A DNA stretch of 64,000 bases from Candidatus Defluviicoccus seviourii (GTDB taxonomy: Bacteria > Pseudomonadota > Alphaproteobacteria > Rhodospirillales > Defluviicoccaceae), in NCBI GenBank assembly GCA_900609035.2, contig UXAT02000005.1, positions 1 through 64,000 on the forward strand. The letters run 5' to 3'. Made by a program: the position numbers and the translations under genes. This document shows, in pieces, positions 52,567-59,586 of the stretch; position 1 is the first letter of the stretch, and each line of letters starts with the position of its first letter. The notes under the pieces were generated by a model. The model did not search any database. It had not been told where the DNA came from and worked only from the letters and a program-made list of their open reading frames with translations.

Positions 52567-53016
52567 CTAAATGTCGTATAGGAGAACGACCTCCGCCGGC
52601 AGGCCACGAGATCGGAGGTCGGCAAGGCTGGTGCGGTCGAGAATCTCGGCGAGTGCGTCCCGCACATCGACCATCAGAAGCCGGATGCGACAGGCTGCTG
52701 CATCGGGGCAATCGTCGCAGCGGCGGTAGGCCGAGCGGCTCGCGCACGGAATCGGAGCGAGAGGGCCGTCGAGGGTGCGGATTACATCCCCGATGAAGAT
52801 CCGTTCGGCCGGCCGCGCGAGCGCGTAACCACCACCACGCCCTTTCTTGCTGTGCAGAAAGCCGGCGTTCTTCAACTCAAGGAGGATCGCGTCGAGAAAT
52901 TTCTTTGGGATGCTGTTCTGCGCCGCGATGTCGGCAATCAGCATCACTCCCGACCCTTCATGCTCCGCGAGGTGCAGAAGCGCCTTGATGCCGTACTTGC
53001 CCTTGCTCGACAGCAT
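52567..53016 (-). CDS. Rrf2 family transcriptional regulator
   Basis: 149 residues. The N-terminal winged helix starts MLSSKGKYGIKALLHLAEHEG and has the recognition region KKFLDAILLELKNAGFLHSKKGRGGGYAL. The regulatory loop carries four cysteines, Cys91, Cys100, Cys103 and Cys109. IscR, NsrR and RirA use cysteines here for an Fe-S cluster, but the spacing differs, so cluster binding or a cysteine/O-acetylserine sensor role (as in CymR) are both possible. It is convergent with the sulfate importer and shares a motif with its promoter region. Confidence 0.92.
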   Translation of the reverse strand: MLSSKGKYGIKALLHLAEHEGSGVMLIADIAAQNSIPKKFLDAILLELKNAGFLHSKKGRGGGYALARPAERIFIGDVIRTLDGPLAPIPCASRSAYRRCDDCPDAAACRIRLLMVDVRDALAEILDRTSLADLRSRGLPAEVVLLYDI

Positions 53017-53030
53017 AGATCACCAAGTTG

Positions 53031-53049
53031 ATTGATTTTGAGCGATATG
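53031..53049 (+). promoter_or_regulatory. Candidate Rrf2 operator, copy 2 (upstream of the Rrf2 gene)
   Basis: Reads ATTGATTTTGAGCGATATG on the plus strand; 15 of 19 bases match the site at 48441-48459. It lies 15-33 bases before the Rrf2 ATG and overlaps its likely -10 region, as expected for autorepression. Confidence 0.5.
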
Positions 53050-53073
53050 CGAAGGCGTTAAGTGCTGTGTCAA
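53044..53073 (-). promoter_or_regulatory. Candidate sigma70-type promoter of the Rrf2 gene
   Basis: On the minus strand TTGACA (53068-53073) is a perfect -35 box; CATATC (53044-53049) is a weak -10 box 18 bases further. The predicted leader is only about 20 bases. Confidence 0.4.
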
Positions 53074-53234
53074 GATGGAAATTCGCTGGCCAGGCGATCA
53101 ATGAATAATGTCCATCGCTATACTATATTCTACCCCTAAGGTTATCGCTGGCTGGACAGACAACCGGGCCGCCGGGGCGCCCTTTTCCGCTCTTGATCGC
53201 CGCATATGCGAGAGGCGCGGTCGTATCTCCAACG

Positions 53235-54185
53235 CTAGGCGAACAGCGCCACGCAGTAGCCGCCGTACAGCGTCAGCATCACCGCCCCCTCCGGCCGGCC
53301 GAGGCGGGCGCGGTAGCGGCTGTAAAGGATCAGCAGTGCTGCAGACCCGACAAGGGCGATCCAGTCGCGCATCCCCATGTCGGGCGGGAACGGCAGTGGG
53401 ATAATGAGCGCCGTCACGCCCAGGATGCCGAGGATATTGTAGATATTCGAGCCGAGGATGTTGCCGAAGGCGACATCGGCTTTGCCCTTGATGGCGGCGG
53501 CCAGAGAAGCGACGAGTTCCGGCAGTGAGGTGCCGACGGCGACCACCGTCAAGCCGATGATGGTTTCCGACACCCCCGCGAGCCGGGCCAGCGTGATGGC
53601 GCCTTGCACCAGAAAATCGGCACCAAAGATCAGGCAGGCGAGCCCTGCGAGCGCGACGGCAAGTGACATCCACAACGGTGACGGGACGGGGTCGTGGATG
53701 TGGCTCTCGGCCTTGTGCATCTGGGCCGCAGCACCGTTGTGGCGCTCCATCAGGGCCGCCACGACCAGATAGGTTGCGAGCGCAGCGACCAGCAATGCTC
53801 CCACCCACTGCGGCAGTTCACCGATGCCGATGCCGAGCGCGCACAGCAAGAGCGTTGCCGCCGCCATGAACGCGCCATCGCGGCGAACCGCGGCTGGGTC
53901 GACGGCAATCGGCTTGATGAGCACGACAGTCGCCAAGATCAGCAGGATATTGCTGATGTTGGAGCCAACCACATTGCCGATCGAAATGCCCGGTGAACCC
54001 GCCAGCGCGGCTTTGATGCTGGTTACCAGCTCCGGTGCCGAGGTGCCGAAGCCGACAAGGGTAAGCCCGATCAGGAGTTCCGACACGCCCAGCCGGCGGG
54101 CGACACCGACAGCTCCGCGGACCACGGCCTCGCCGCCCACGACGAGCAGGGCGAGGCCGGCCGCCAACAGAAGAACAGTCTCCAT
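53235..54185 (-). CDS. Calcium/sodium antiporter (CaCA family, YrbG-like)
   Basis: 316 residues, ten TM segments in two inverted halves. Each half has the alpha-repeat ion-binding motif: GFGTSAPELVTS (45-56) and AVGTSLPELVAS (about 216-227), with both acidic residues, followed by GNVVGSNISNILL and GNILGSNIYNILG. A His-containing loop (KAESHIHDP) joins the halves. Exports Ca2+ (or other cation) against Na+/H+. Confidence 0.95.
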   Translation of the reverse strand: METVLLLAAGLALLVVGGEAVVRGAVGVARRLGVSELLIGLTLVGFGTSAPELVTSIKAALAGSPGISIGNVVGSNISNILLILATVVLIKPIAVDPAAVRRDGAFMAAATLLLCALGIGIGELPQWVGALLVAALATYLVVAALMERHNGAAAQMHKAESHIHDPVPSPLWMSLAVALAGLACLIFGADFLVQGAITLARLAGVSETIIGLTVVAVGTSLPELVASLAAAIKGKADVAFGNILGSNIYNILGILGVTALIIPLPFPPDMGMRDWIALVGSAALLILYSRYRARLGRPEGAVMLTLYGGYCVALFA

Positions 54186-54351
54186 GCGCGATCGACGCCC
54201 TTCTTGTTGGCACTCGGGTTCCCCGCGGGATATGGCGTCTTCCCGACGCGAGGTCGATAGCGGAGGTTCACAAAGCGCGCGTGCTGTGCGCCGGCCGCAA
54301 CGCTGTCCCGATCCGCGATCGGCGCGTGGGCTGAGGTCGGCGAGGGCGGCT

Positions 54352-54918
54352 TCAGCCTTCCGGTGGGAGAGTCCGCGCCGAAGGGCTGGTTCCCCGCCCG
54401 GGCTGCCATGGCGCCACGCAGACCGGCCGGCCCGACTGTGTCCTCAAGACGCGCCGCCCGGCGAGCATGCCATTGCCAAGGAGGCGCTGGTCGCAGCAGT
54501 CGCGGGCCAGCGCCGAGAGCGGAATCTCGCTGCGCTCGCCATTACGTGCGGCCTCACGGTAGGCGGGGAGATCTTTGACCAGATCGACCAGCGCAGCGAC
54601 CGGCAGCTGACCGAAGCGCCGCCACAGCCCCTCCAGCAGCGACTCGACCGCTTCGTTGGGCGCCGCGCGATCGAGGTCGAGGTCCGGGCAGCCCCGCGAA
54701 AAGGCGGCATGAACATTAGGTTCGATGGGACCGCGTGTATCGGCAACGAACACGGCCGGCATCAGCGGCCGTCCACCGTAACGGGCGGCGTAACAGCCCT
54801 GGGCGAGCAGCAGCAGGCAGTGCAGCTTCTGCGGCTGCAGGTGCACGCTGTCCTGATGCGCGCGCGACAGGATGCGGAAGGCGATCTCGAACGCAGTGTT
54901 GACGGCGGCGGCGGACAT
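54352..54918 (-). CDS. Panacea (DUF4065/SocA-like) domain protein
   Basis: 188 residues from ATG 54918; an upstream GTG (54957) is possible. LQPQKLHCLLLLAQGCYAA, RGPIEPNVHAAF and LLEGLWRRFGQLP follow the Panacea pattern (KLQKLLYxAQ, GPVxPxVY, VWExYG). The domain occurs in SocA, an adaptor/antitoxin, and in toxin-antitoxin and phage defence loci. No toxin-size gene lies next to it: the flanks are a CaCA antiporter and thiG. It is therefore an orphan Panacea protein, or its partner lies elsewhere. A Pro/Gly-rich tail follows the domain. Confidence 0.65.
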   Translation of the reverse strand: MSAAAVNTAFEIAFRILSRAHQDSVHLQPQKLHCLLLLAQGCYAARYGGRPLMPAVFVADTRGPIEPNVHAAFSRGCPDLDLDRAAPNEAVESLLEGLWRRFGQLPVAALVDLVKDLPAYREAARNGERSEIPLSALARDCCDQRLLGNGMLAGRRVLRTQSGRPVCVAPWQPGRGTSPSARTLPPEG

Positions 54919-54993
54919 GGCGGGACACACGTATTCGCGGCGAATGGGCCGCGTCACTCTATCGCTGCCGTGCGAAAAACCCGTTAACCGCGC

Positions 54994-56028
54994 TCAGATT
55001 AGACCCGCCAGCGGCGACGAAGGATCGGCGTAGAGCTTCTTTGCCATCCGCCCGGCCTTGTAAGCGAGCCGGCCTGCCTGCACGGCATAGCGCATCGCGT
55101 ATGCCATCTTGATCGGATCCTTGGCCTCGGCGATCGCGGTGTTCAGCAGTACGCCGTCGCAACCCAGCTCCATTGCCACCGCGGCGTCGGACGCAGTGCC
55201 GACGCCGGCATCGACCAGCACCGGCACCTGCGCCTGTTCGACGATCAGGCGGATGTTGACCGGGTTCTGGATGCCGAGCCCGGAGCCGATCGGTGCTGCC
55301 AGCGGCATGACGGCGACGCAGCCCATCTCTTCGAGCCGCTTGGCGAGGATCGGGTCGTCGGTGCAGTAAACCATCACCTTGAAGCCGTCCTTGATCAGGA
55401 TTTCGGCGGCGGCCAGCGTCTCCAGCATGTTGGGGTAGAGGGTCTTGGCATCCCCCAGCACTTCGAGCTTGACCAGATCCCAACCGCCCGCCTCGCGCGC
55501 GAGCTTCAGCGTACGCACCGCATCGGCGGCGTTGAAGCAGCCGGCGGTGTTTGGCAGGTAGGTGTATTTCTTGGGATCAACGTAATCGACGAGCATTGGT
55601 TGCGAGGGATCGCTGACGTTGACCCGGCGCACTGCGACGGTGACGATCTCCGCGCCTGAGGCTTCGATGGCGCGTGCCGTCTCGGGAAAATCTTTGTACT
55701 TGCCGGTGCCGACCAGGAGCCGCGAGCGGAAGCTGCGGCCAGCGACCACGAGCGGGTCGGCGCACTCATCCGCCGCGTCGCCAACGCCCCCCGGCGCGGC
55801 ATCAGGCGCGCCGCCGCCAATGAAGTGCACGATTTCAAAGCGGTCACCGTCGCGCACCGGCTCGCGTTCGTAGCCGGACCGCGGCACGATCTCCAGGTTG
55901 CGCTCGACCGCTACCTTACGGCTGTCGAGGCCGAAGCGGGTCAGCATCTGCGCGACCGTCAACGGCCCATCAACCGCCTTCGCCTCACCGTTGACCGTGA
56001 CTTGCATCGCCGTTCCCGCACCATCCAT
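54994..56028 (-). CDS. thiG: Fused sulfur carrier ThiS and thiazole synthase ThiG
   Basis: 344 residues. Residues 8-73 are Thi[11 protein letters not shown], then [13 protein letters not shown], ending in FIGGG. Residues about 92-344 are Thi[16 protein letters not shown], the Schiff-base Lys187 in LVKLEV, and [16 protein letters not shown]. ThiS normally ends in a free Gly-Gly that becomes a thiocarboxylate; here it is followed by a ~20-residue Ala/Gly/Pro linker, so it must be cut or work differently. ATG 56028 has GGAGAG 5-7 bases upstream. Such fusions are known in alphaproteobacteria. Confidence 0.93.
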   Translation of the reverse strand: MDGAGTAMQVTVNGEAKAVDGPLTVAQMLTRFGLDSRKVAVERNLEIVPRSGYEREPVRDGDRFEIVHFIGGGAPDAAPGGVGDAADECADPLVVAGRSFRSRLLVGTGKYKDFPETARAIEASGAEIVTVAVRRVNVSDPSQPMLVDYVDPKKYTYLPNTAGCFNAADAVRTLKLAREAGGWDLVKLEVLGDAKTLYPNMLETLAAAEILIKDGFKVMVYCTDDPILAKRLEEMGCVAVMPLAAPIGSGLGIQNPVNIRLIVEQAQVPVLVDAGVGTASDAAVAMELGCDGVLLNTAIAEAKDPIKMAYAMRYAVQAGRLAYKAGRMAKKLYADPSSPLAGLI

Positions 56029-56169
56029 TGCAACTCTCCAATCGTGCACCCTCCCCGTAGCGGAGGTACGCCCGCTAACATAGGCCAAAGCCAGCCTTCC
56101 TCAAGGGTGCCGTCATGCGCTAAGCTTGAGATGAGAGTCGTCACCGTCCGGGTGAAATCGGGACGCGCC

Positions 56170-56640
56170 ATGCACCCTTCCGTGCTCATCTTGAACGGCC
56201 CGAACCTGAACCTGCTGGGCATGCGCGAGCCGCACGTCTACGGGGCGACAACGCTCGCCGACATCGAAGCCCGCTGCATCGTCCGCGGCAAGGCCTTGGG
56301 CCTGCACGTCGATTTTCGCCAGACCAACGCCGAGAGCCAGCTTATCGACTGGTTGCAGGAGGCTGGTCGCGGCTTCGCTGCCGTCATCCTCAACGCTGCC
56401 GCCTATACCCATACCTCGATCGCCCTTCACGACACGGTGCGTGCGCTTACCGTGCCGGTCTTCGAGGTTCACCTCTCCAACGTCTACGCCCGCGAGCCGT
56501 TTCGGCACCATTCCTTCATCTCGCCGGTCGCCCGCGGTGTGATCGCCGGCTTCGGCGCCTTGGGCTACGAACTGGCCCTGGAGGCAGCGGCGTCGGCTCT
56601 CGCCGAGGCGGAGGCGCCGCCACCCAGCCACCCGCAATGA
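56170..56640 (+). CDS. aroQ: 3-dehydroquinate dehydratase, type II
   Basis: 156 residues, the usual dodecameric enzyme of the shikimate pathway. LILNGPNLNLLGMREPHVYG has the catalytic Tyr24, NAAAYTHTSIALHD the substrate-binding Asn/His, and VFEVHLSNVYAREPFRHHS the catalytic His101. It is followed 28 bases later by aat. Confidence 0.97.
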   Translation: MHPSVLILNGPNLNLLGMREPHVYGATTLADIEARCIVRGKALGLHVDFRQTNAESQLIDWLQEAGRGFAAVILNAAAYTHTSIALHDTVRALTVPVFEVHLSNVYAREPFRHHSFISPVARGVIAGFGALGYELALEAAASALAEAEAPPPSHPQ

Positions 56641-56668
56641 CCCGCCCGCGGCCGGTGGGGGCGACGGC

Positions 56669-57355
56669 GTGACACGGCCGGCGCACGCTCCGCCCGAGCT
56701 GAGCGCCTCGATGATCGTGCGCGCCTACACGCTCGGCATCTTCCCCATGGCGACCGCACGCAGCAGTCACACGGTTCACTGGGTGGCACCGGCCATGCGG
56801 GGCATCCTGCCGCTCGACCGGTTCCACGTGCCCAAGCGGTTGCGGCGGACGCTGCGCCAGCACCACTACGAGATCCGCTGCGATTCAGACTTCCAGGCCG
56901 TCATCGAGGCGTGTGCCCGGCCGCGTCCCGGCCATCCGGAAACGTGGATCAACCCGGCGATCAAGCGCGTTTTCTGTGAACTGCACGCGATCGGTTATGC
57001 GCACACGGTGGAGGTCTGGCAGGAAGGCCGCCTCGCCGGCGGTCTCTACGGGCTGGCGCTTGGAGGTGCCTTCTTCGGCGAGAGCATGTTCTCGGATGCG
57101 ACGGACGCGAGCAAGATCGCGCTGGTGCACCTTGCTGCGCGGCTGCGGTGGGGCCGCTTCCGGCTCCTCGACGCCCAGTTCCTGACCGAACACCTGCAGC
57201 AGTTTGGCGCCATCGAGGTGCCGAGCGCCGATTATCTCATTCTTCTCGGCGAGGCCCTGCGCGCCGACGCCACTTTCTATGGCTCGTTGCCACCGGACGC
57301 GGAATCGGCGGCACTGTCGGACTTGCTCACGCAATCCAGCACCCAGAGGTCATAG
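56669..57355 (+). CDS. aat: Leucyl/phenylalanyl-tRNA-protein transferase
   Basis: 228 residues. ASMIVRAYTLGIFPMA, WVAPAMRGILPLD, RCDSDFQAVIEACA, WINPAI and LYGLALGGAFFGESMFS are diagnostic of Aat, which adds Leu or Phe to N-terminal Arg/Lys of proteins for ClpS/ClpAP degradation. The start is GTG 56669. Its last 79 bases overlap the convergent DUF2155 gene. Confidence 0.96.
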   Translation: MTRPAHAPPELSASMIVRAYTLGIFPMATARSSHTVHWVAPAMRGILPLDRFHVPKRLRRTLRQHHYEIRCDSDFQAVIEACARPRPGHPETWINPAIKRVFCELHAIGYAHTVEVWQEGRLAGGLYGLALGGAFFGESMFSDATDASKIALVHLAARLRWGRFRLLDAQFLTEHLQQFGAIEVPSADYLILLGEALRADATFYGSLPPDAESAALSDLLTQSSTQRS

Positions 57356-57756
57356 ATCGGGTGCTCGAGCGCGGACAGTCCCGGCGTTGACGCGAACATC
57401 CAGCCGGTGAACACACTTTTCACCGGCTTTCCCGGGCGAATCTCCCAAATCTCAAGAAATGCTGCCGACTCAGGCGTCTCCTCCGGCGGTCGCTTGTCGC
57501 ACGCGCGGGCGACGATTTCGAGCGTGCCGAACTGCATTACCTGATGCAGCGGCGCGTTCAAGATCGATACCCGTGCGGTAATCTTGTCGAGCACGCGCAG
57601 CACGGCCACATCATGGGCATCTGCACGCGGGCTCGCCGCCGGGATCAGGACCAAGACGGCCGCAATCAGGCCAGCGCAGCCCCACGCTGCCCAGGAAGAT
57701 CGGGATGGGCGAGTCCTGAAAGAAGGCACGGCTGAAGACTGCGCCGCCAGCGTCAC
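57277..57756 (-). CDS. DUF2155 domain periplasmic protein
   Basis: 159 residues from GTG 57756. A TM/signal segment (about 26-45) precedes the DUF2155 core: AVLRVLDKITARVSILNAP, FGTLEIVARACDKRPPEETPE, PVKSVFTGWMFASTPGLSALEHPIYDLWVLDC. Function unknown; the family is confined to alphaproteobacteria and lies with aat and mlaD. The two conserved Cys (in ARACDKR and LDCVS) could form a disulfide. Its 3' end overlaps aat tail to tail. Confidence 0.92.
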   Translation of the reverse strand: MTLAAQSSAVPSFRTRPSRSSWAAWGCAGLIAAVLVLIPAASPRADAHDVAVLRVLDKITARVSILNAPLHQVMQFGTLEIVARACDKRPPEETPESAAFLEIWEIRPGKPVKSVFTGWMFASTPGLSALEHPIYDLWVLDCVSKSDSAADSASGGNEP

Positions 57757-58229
57757 ATGTCCGGCGGCGCTGCCGCGCCGGGCCTGTTCGTCGCAAGAAA
57801 GATGATCTCGCCGACCTGATCCTCGAGCGAGCGGAAGTTGCGGGTTTCACGGATCTTCCCATTCGCGGGGATCAGCGTCGTCGAGCGGCCCGGTTCGAGC
57901 CGCACGTACTTCTCGCCGACGAGACCCTCGCTCGAAATCACCGCCACTGTGTCCTCCGGCAACTTGATCGTCTCTGCGATCGTCATCTTGATCGTTGCGT
58001 TGAAGGAAACTGGATCGAGGCTGCGCGCCGTCACCACGCCGACCTTGATGCCGCTGATGCGCACGTCGCTGCCGACCGGCAGGCCGCCCAGCTTCGCGAA
58101 CGACGCCAGCACGGGGTAGCCTTTAACGGTCCGGAATTGGGCTGTCGTGTAGGCGAAGTAGACGAACAGGCCAGCGACGAGGAGCACCACCGCGCCCATC
58201 ACGGTTTCAATGAGGTTGCGCCGCATCAT
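57753..58229 (-). CDS. mlaD: MCE-domain phospholipid transport protein MlaD
   Basis: 158 residues: N-terminal TM anchor (about 7-27) and one MCE domain (RTVKGYPVLASFAKLGGLPVGSDVRISGIKVGVV ... YVRLEPG). MlaD hexamers carry phospholipids between membranes with the MlaFEB ABC complex. It is the second of two tandem MCE genes and overlaps DUF2155 by 4 bases. No mlaE or mlaF is in this window. Confidence 0.92.
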   Translation of the reverse strand: MMRRNLIETVMGAVVLLVAGLFVYFAYTTAQFRTVKGYPVLASFAKLGGLPVGSDVRISGIKVGVVTARSLDPVSFNATIKMTIAETIKLPEDTVAVISSEGLVGEKYVRLEPGRSTTLIPANGKIRETRNFRSLEDQVGEIIFLATNRPGAAAPPDM

Positions 58230-58749
58230 CTCCCTTTCCGGTCGCCTCTGGGCGCTGAGCCCTGCCTTCGCCGATGATCAGATCGAGCAGTTCGCCGACG
58301 ACGACCGAATCTTGCGTGTAACTGATCCGGCTGCCGTCGGTCAGGACCTCTTCGTCGCCGCCGGCCTCCAGAACGAGGGTCTTGCCGCCCAGCAGGCCGT
58401 CGGTGTGGATCGCCGCCGACGTGTCGGCCGGCAGTGGGATATCATCGTCGATCTGCAGCGTCACCCACGCCTGATACTTGTCGTCAAGGCGCATGCTTTC
58501 GATGGTGCCGATCTTGACGCCGCTCAGCGTGACGTCCGAGCCAACGGCGAGACCATCGACGCGATTAAACACAGCAACCAGCCGGTAGCGACCACCGAGG
58601 TTGACGTACTCGTCGATGAACTGATTGGCGTAAGCGATCGCGAGGAGGGCCATCAGGGCCGCAATCATCAGCATACCGACGAGAATCTGGCGTGCCTCTG
58701 AGGCCTTGACCCGCTCCTTTGACGGCGACTGCTGTACTGCAGCGGACAT
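58207..58749 (-). CDS. Second MCE-domain protein (MlaD paralogue)
   Basis: 180 residues: TM anchor (about 20-42), then an MCE domain (GGRYRLVAVFNRVDGLAVGSDVTLSGVKIGTI ... GGKTLVLEAGG) and a longer polar tail. It is a diverged copy of the neighbouring mlaD, with a longer cytoplasmic N-terminus. The two genes overlap by 23 bases. The pair may form mixed or separate hexamers. ATG 58749 is chosen over 58779. Confidence 0.9.
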   Translation of the reverse strand: MSAAVQQSPSKERVKASEARQILVGMLMIAALMALLAIAYANQFIDEYVNLGGRYRLVAVFNRVDGLAVGSDVTLSGVKIGTIESMRLDDKYQAWVTLQIDDDIPLPADTSAAIHTDGLLGGKTLVLEAGGDEEVLTDGSRISYTQDSVVVGELLDLIIGEGRAQRPEATGKGDDAAQPH

Positions 58750-58804
58750 GCTCAGGCCTGCGCCTGCGACCGCTGCCAAGGTTCGGCGGTCCGCCCGACC
58801 GGCC

Positions 58805-59161
58805 TCAATCCGGCGTCCACGGCTCGTAATCTCCGGTCGCGCGCGCGCGTTGGCCGCGCTTCAGGTCGTGGCCACTCGGCAGATACGCGAGAGGGGTCCC
58901 CGACAGGTTCGGAAGGTGCGGCCTTTGCCAAGCCGGCGCTCGCGATGCCTGTTCGGTAAGCGGCTTCTCTGTCATGTGGTGCAGCCAAGCATGCCATTCG
59001 GGCGGAATTTTGCTCGCTTCCGGCGTTCCCTTGAACAAGACCCAGCGCTTCTCCCGACCGTAGCGCCGCATGCGCCGGCTCTGATAGTAGCGATTCCCGA
59101 ATCCATCGCTGCCGACATAGCGGCCGCAGATCCAGGTGAAAATCCGGGTTCCCAAGGTCAT
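58805..59161 (-). CDS. NADH:ubiquinone oxidoreductase accessory subunit, NDUFA12 family
   Basis: 118 residues. WICGRYVGSDGFGNRYYQSR, RRYGREKRWVLFKGTPEASKIPPEWHAWLHHMTEKPL and the closing DYEPWTPD match the NDUFA12 (17.2 kDa) family. This complex I accessory subunit is shared by mitochondria and alphaproteobacteria, which supports the taxonomic reading. It precedes the two MCE genes on the minus strand. Confidence 0.95.
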   Translation of the reverse strand: MTLGTRIFTWICGRYVGSDGFGNRYYQSRRMRRYGREKRWVLFKGTPEASKIPPEWHAWLHHMTEKPLTEQASRAPAWQRPHLPNLSGTPLAYLPSGHDLKRGQRARATGDYEPWTPD

Positions 59162-59586
59162 CGCCGATCACTTTAAAGCTTGAGCACGCCAGAACGGCCA
59201 GCGATCGCCAGCCGCAATGCTTGCCGGCACTATGGCACCGCCTCCCCCCTTTCGTCCAGTGCAACGCCGCCGCAGCGGCCGTTCGCGCGATTCGTCAACC
59301 CGGGCGTTTGTTTGGGCGCCGGAATCGCCGCCTCTGTAACCCATACGCCACAACATCATGTAGGGCGATTCGCGCAGCGTACCCAAATCTTGCGCGGGGT
59401 TCGGAGTCAGGATATAGTGCCATGAAATGTGTCGAAGCCAAGGCGTAGGCATTGCCCCAACATATTGTCCATCGTGCCCGTGACGAATGACGCCAATGTA
59501 CCCGGCCGCCGGTTGCACTCCGCAGCGCCGTCCCGTTGCCCCGTGGCTCGTCCGAAAAGCATCTCAATCGTAAAGGACTTCTGATC
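59162..59586. other. Intergenic region upstream of nrdJ
   Basis: 425 bases between the divergent NDUFA12 and nrdJ genes. It contains a good promoter candidate (59390-59418) and no gene I can support. I found neither a cobalamin riboswitch B12 box nor convincing NrdR boxes. Confidence 0.55.
59390..59418 (+). promoter_or_regulatory. Candidate sigma70-type promoter of nrdJ
   Basis: TTGCGC (59390-59395) and TATAGT (59413-59418) with an exact 17-base spacer. The predicted start near 59425 gives a leader of about 160 bases to the nrdJ ATG. Confidence 0.5.

Noticed and set aside
56029..56169. TPP riboswitch upstream of thiG
   Set aside because: The short leader lacks the conserved CUGAGA and CUGAU core elements, so no thiamine riboswitch is supported.
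59162..59586. Cobalamin riboswitch or NrdR boxes upstream of nrdJ
   Set aside because: No B12 box (GCCACTG) is seen. Two loose NrdR-like sequences (near 59405 and 59455) match only 9-10 of 16 bases and are about 50 bases apart, which is not typical.
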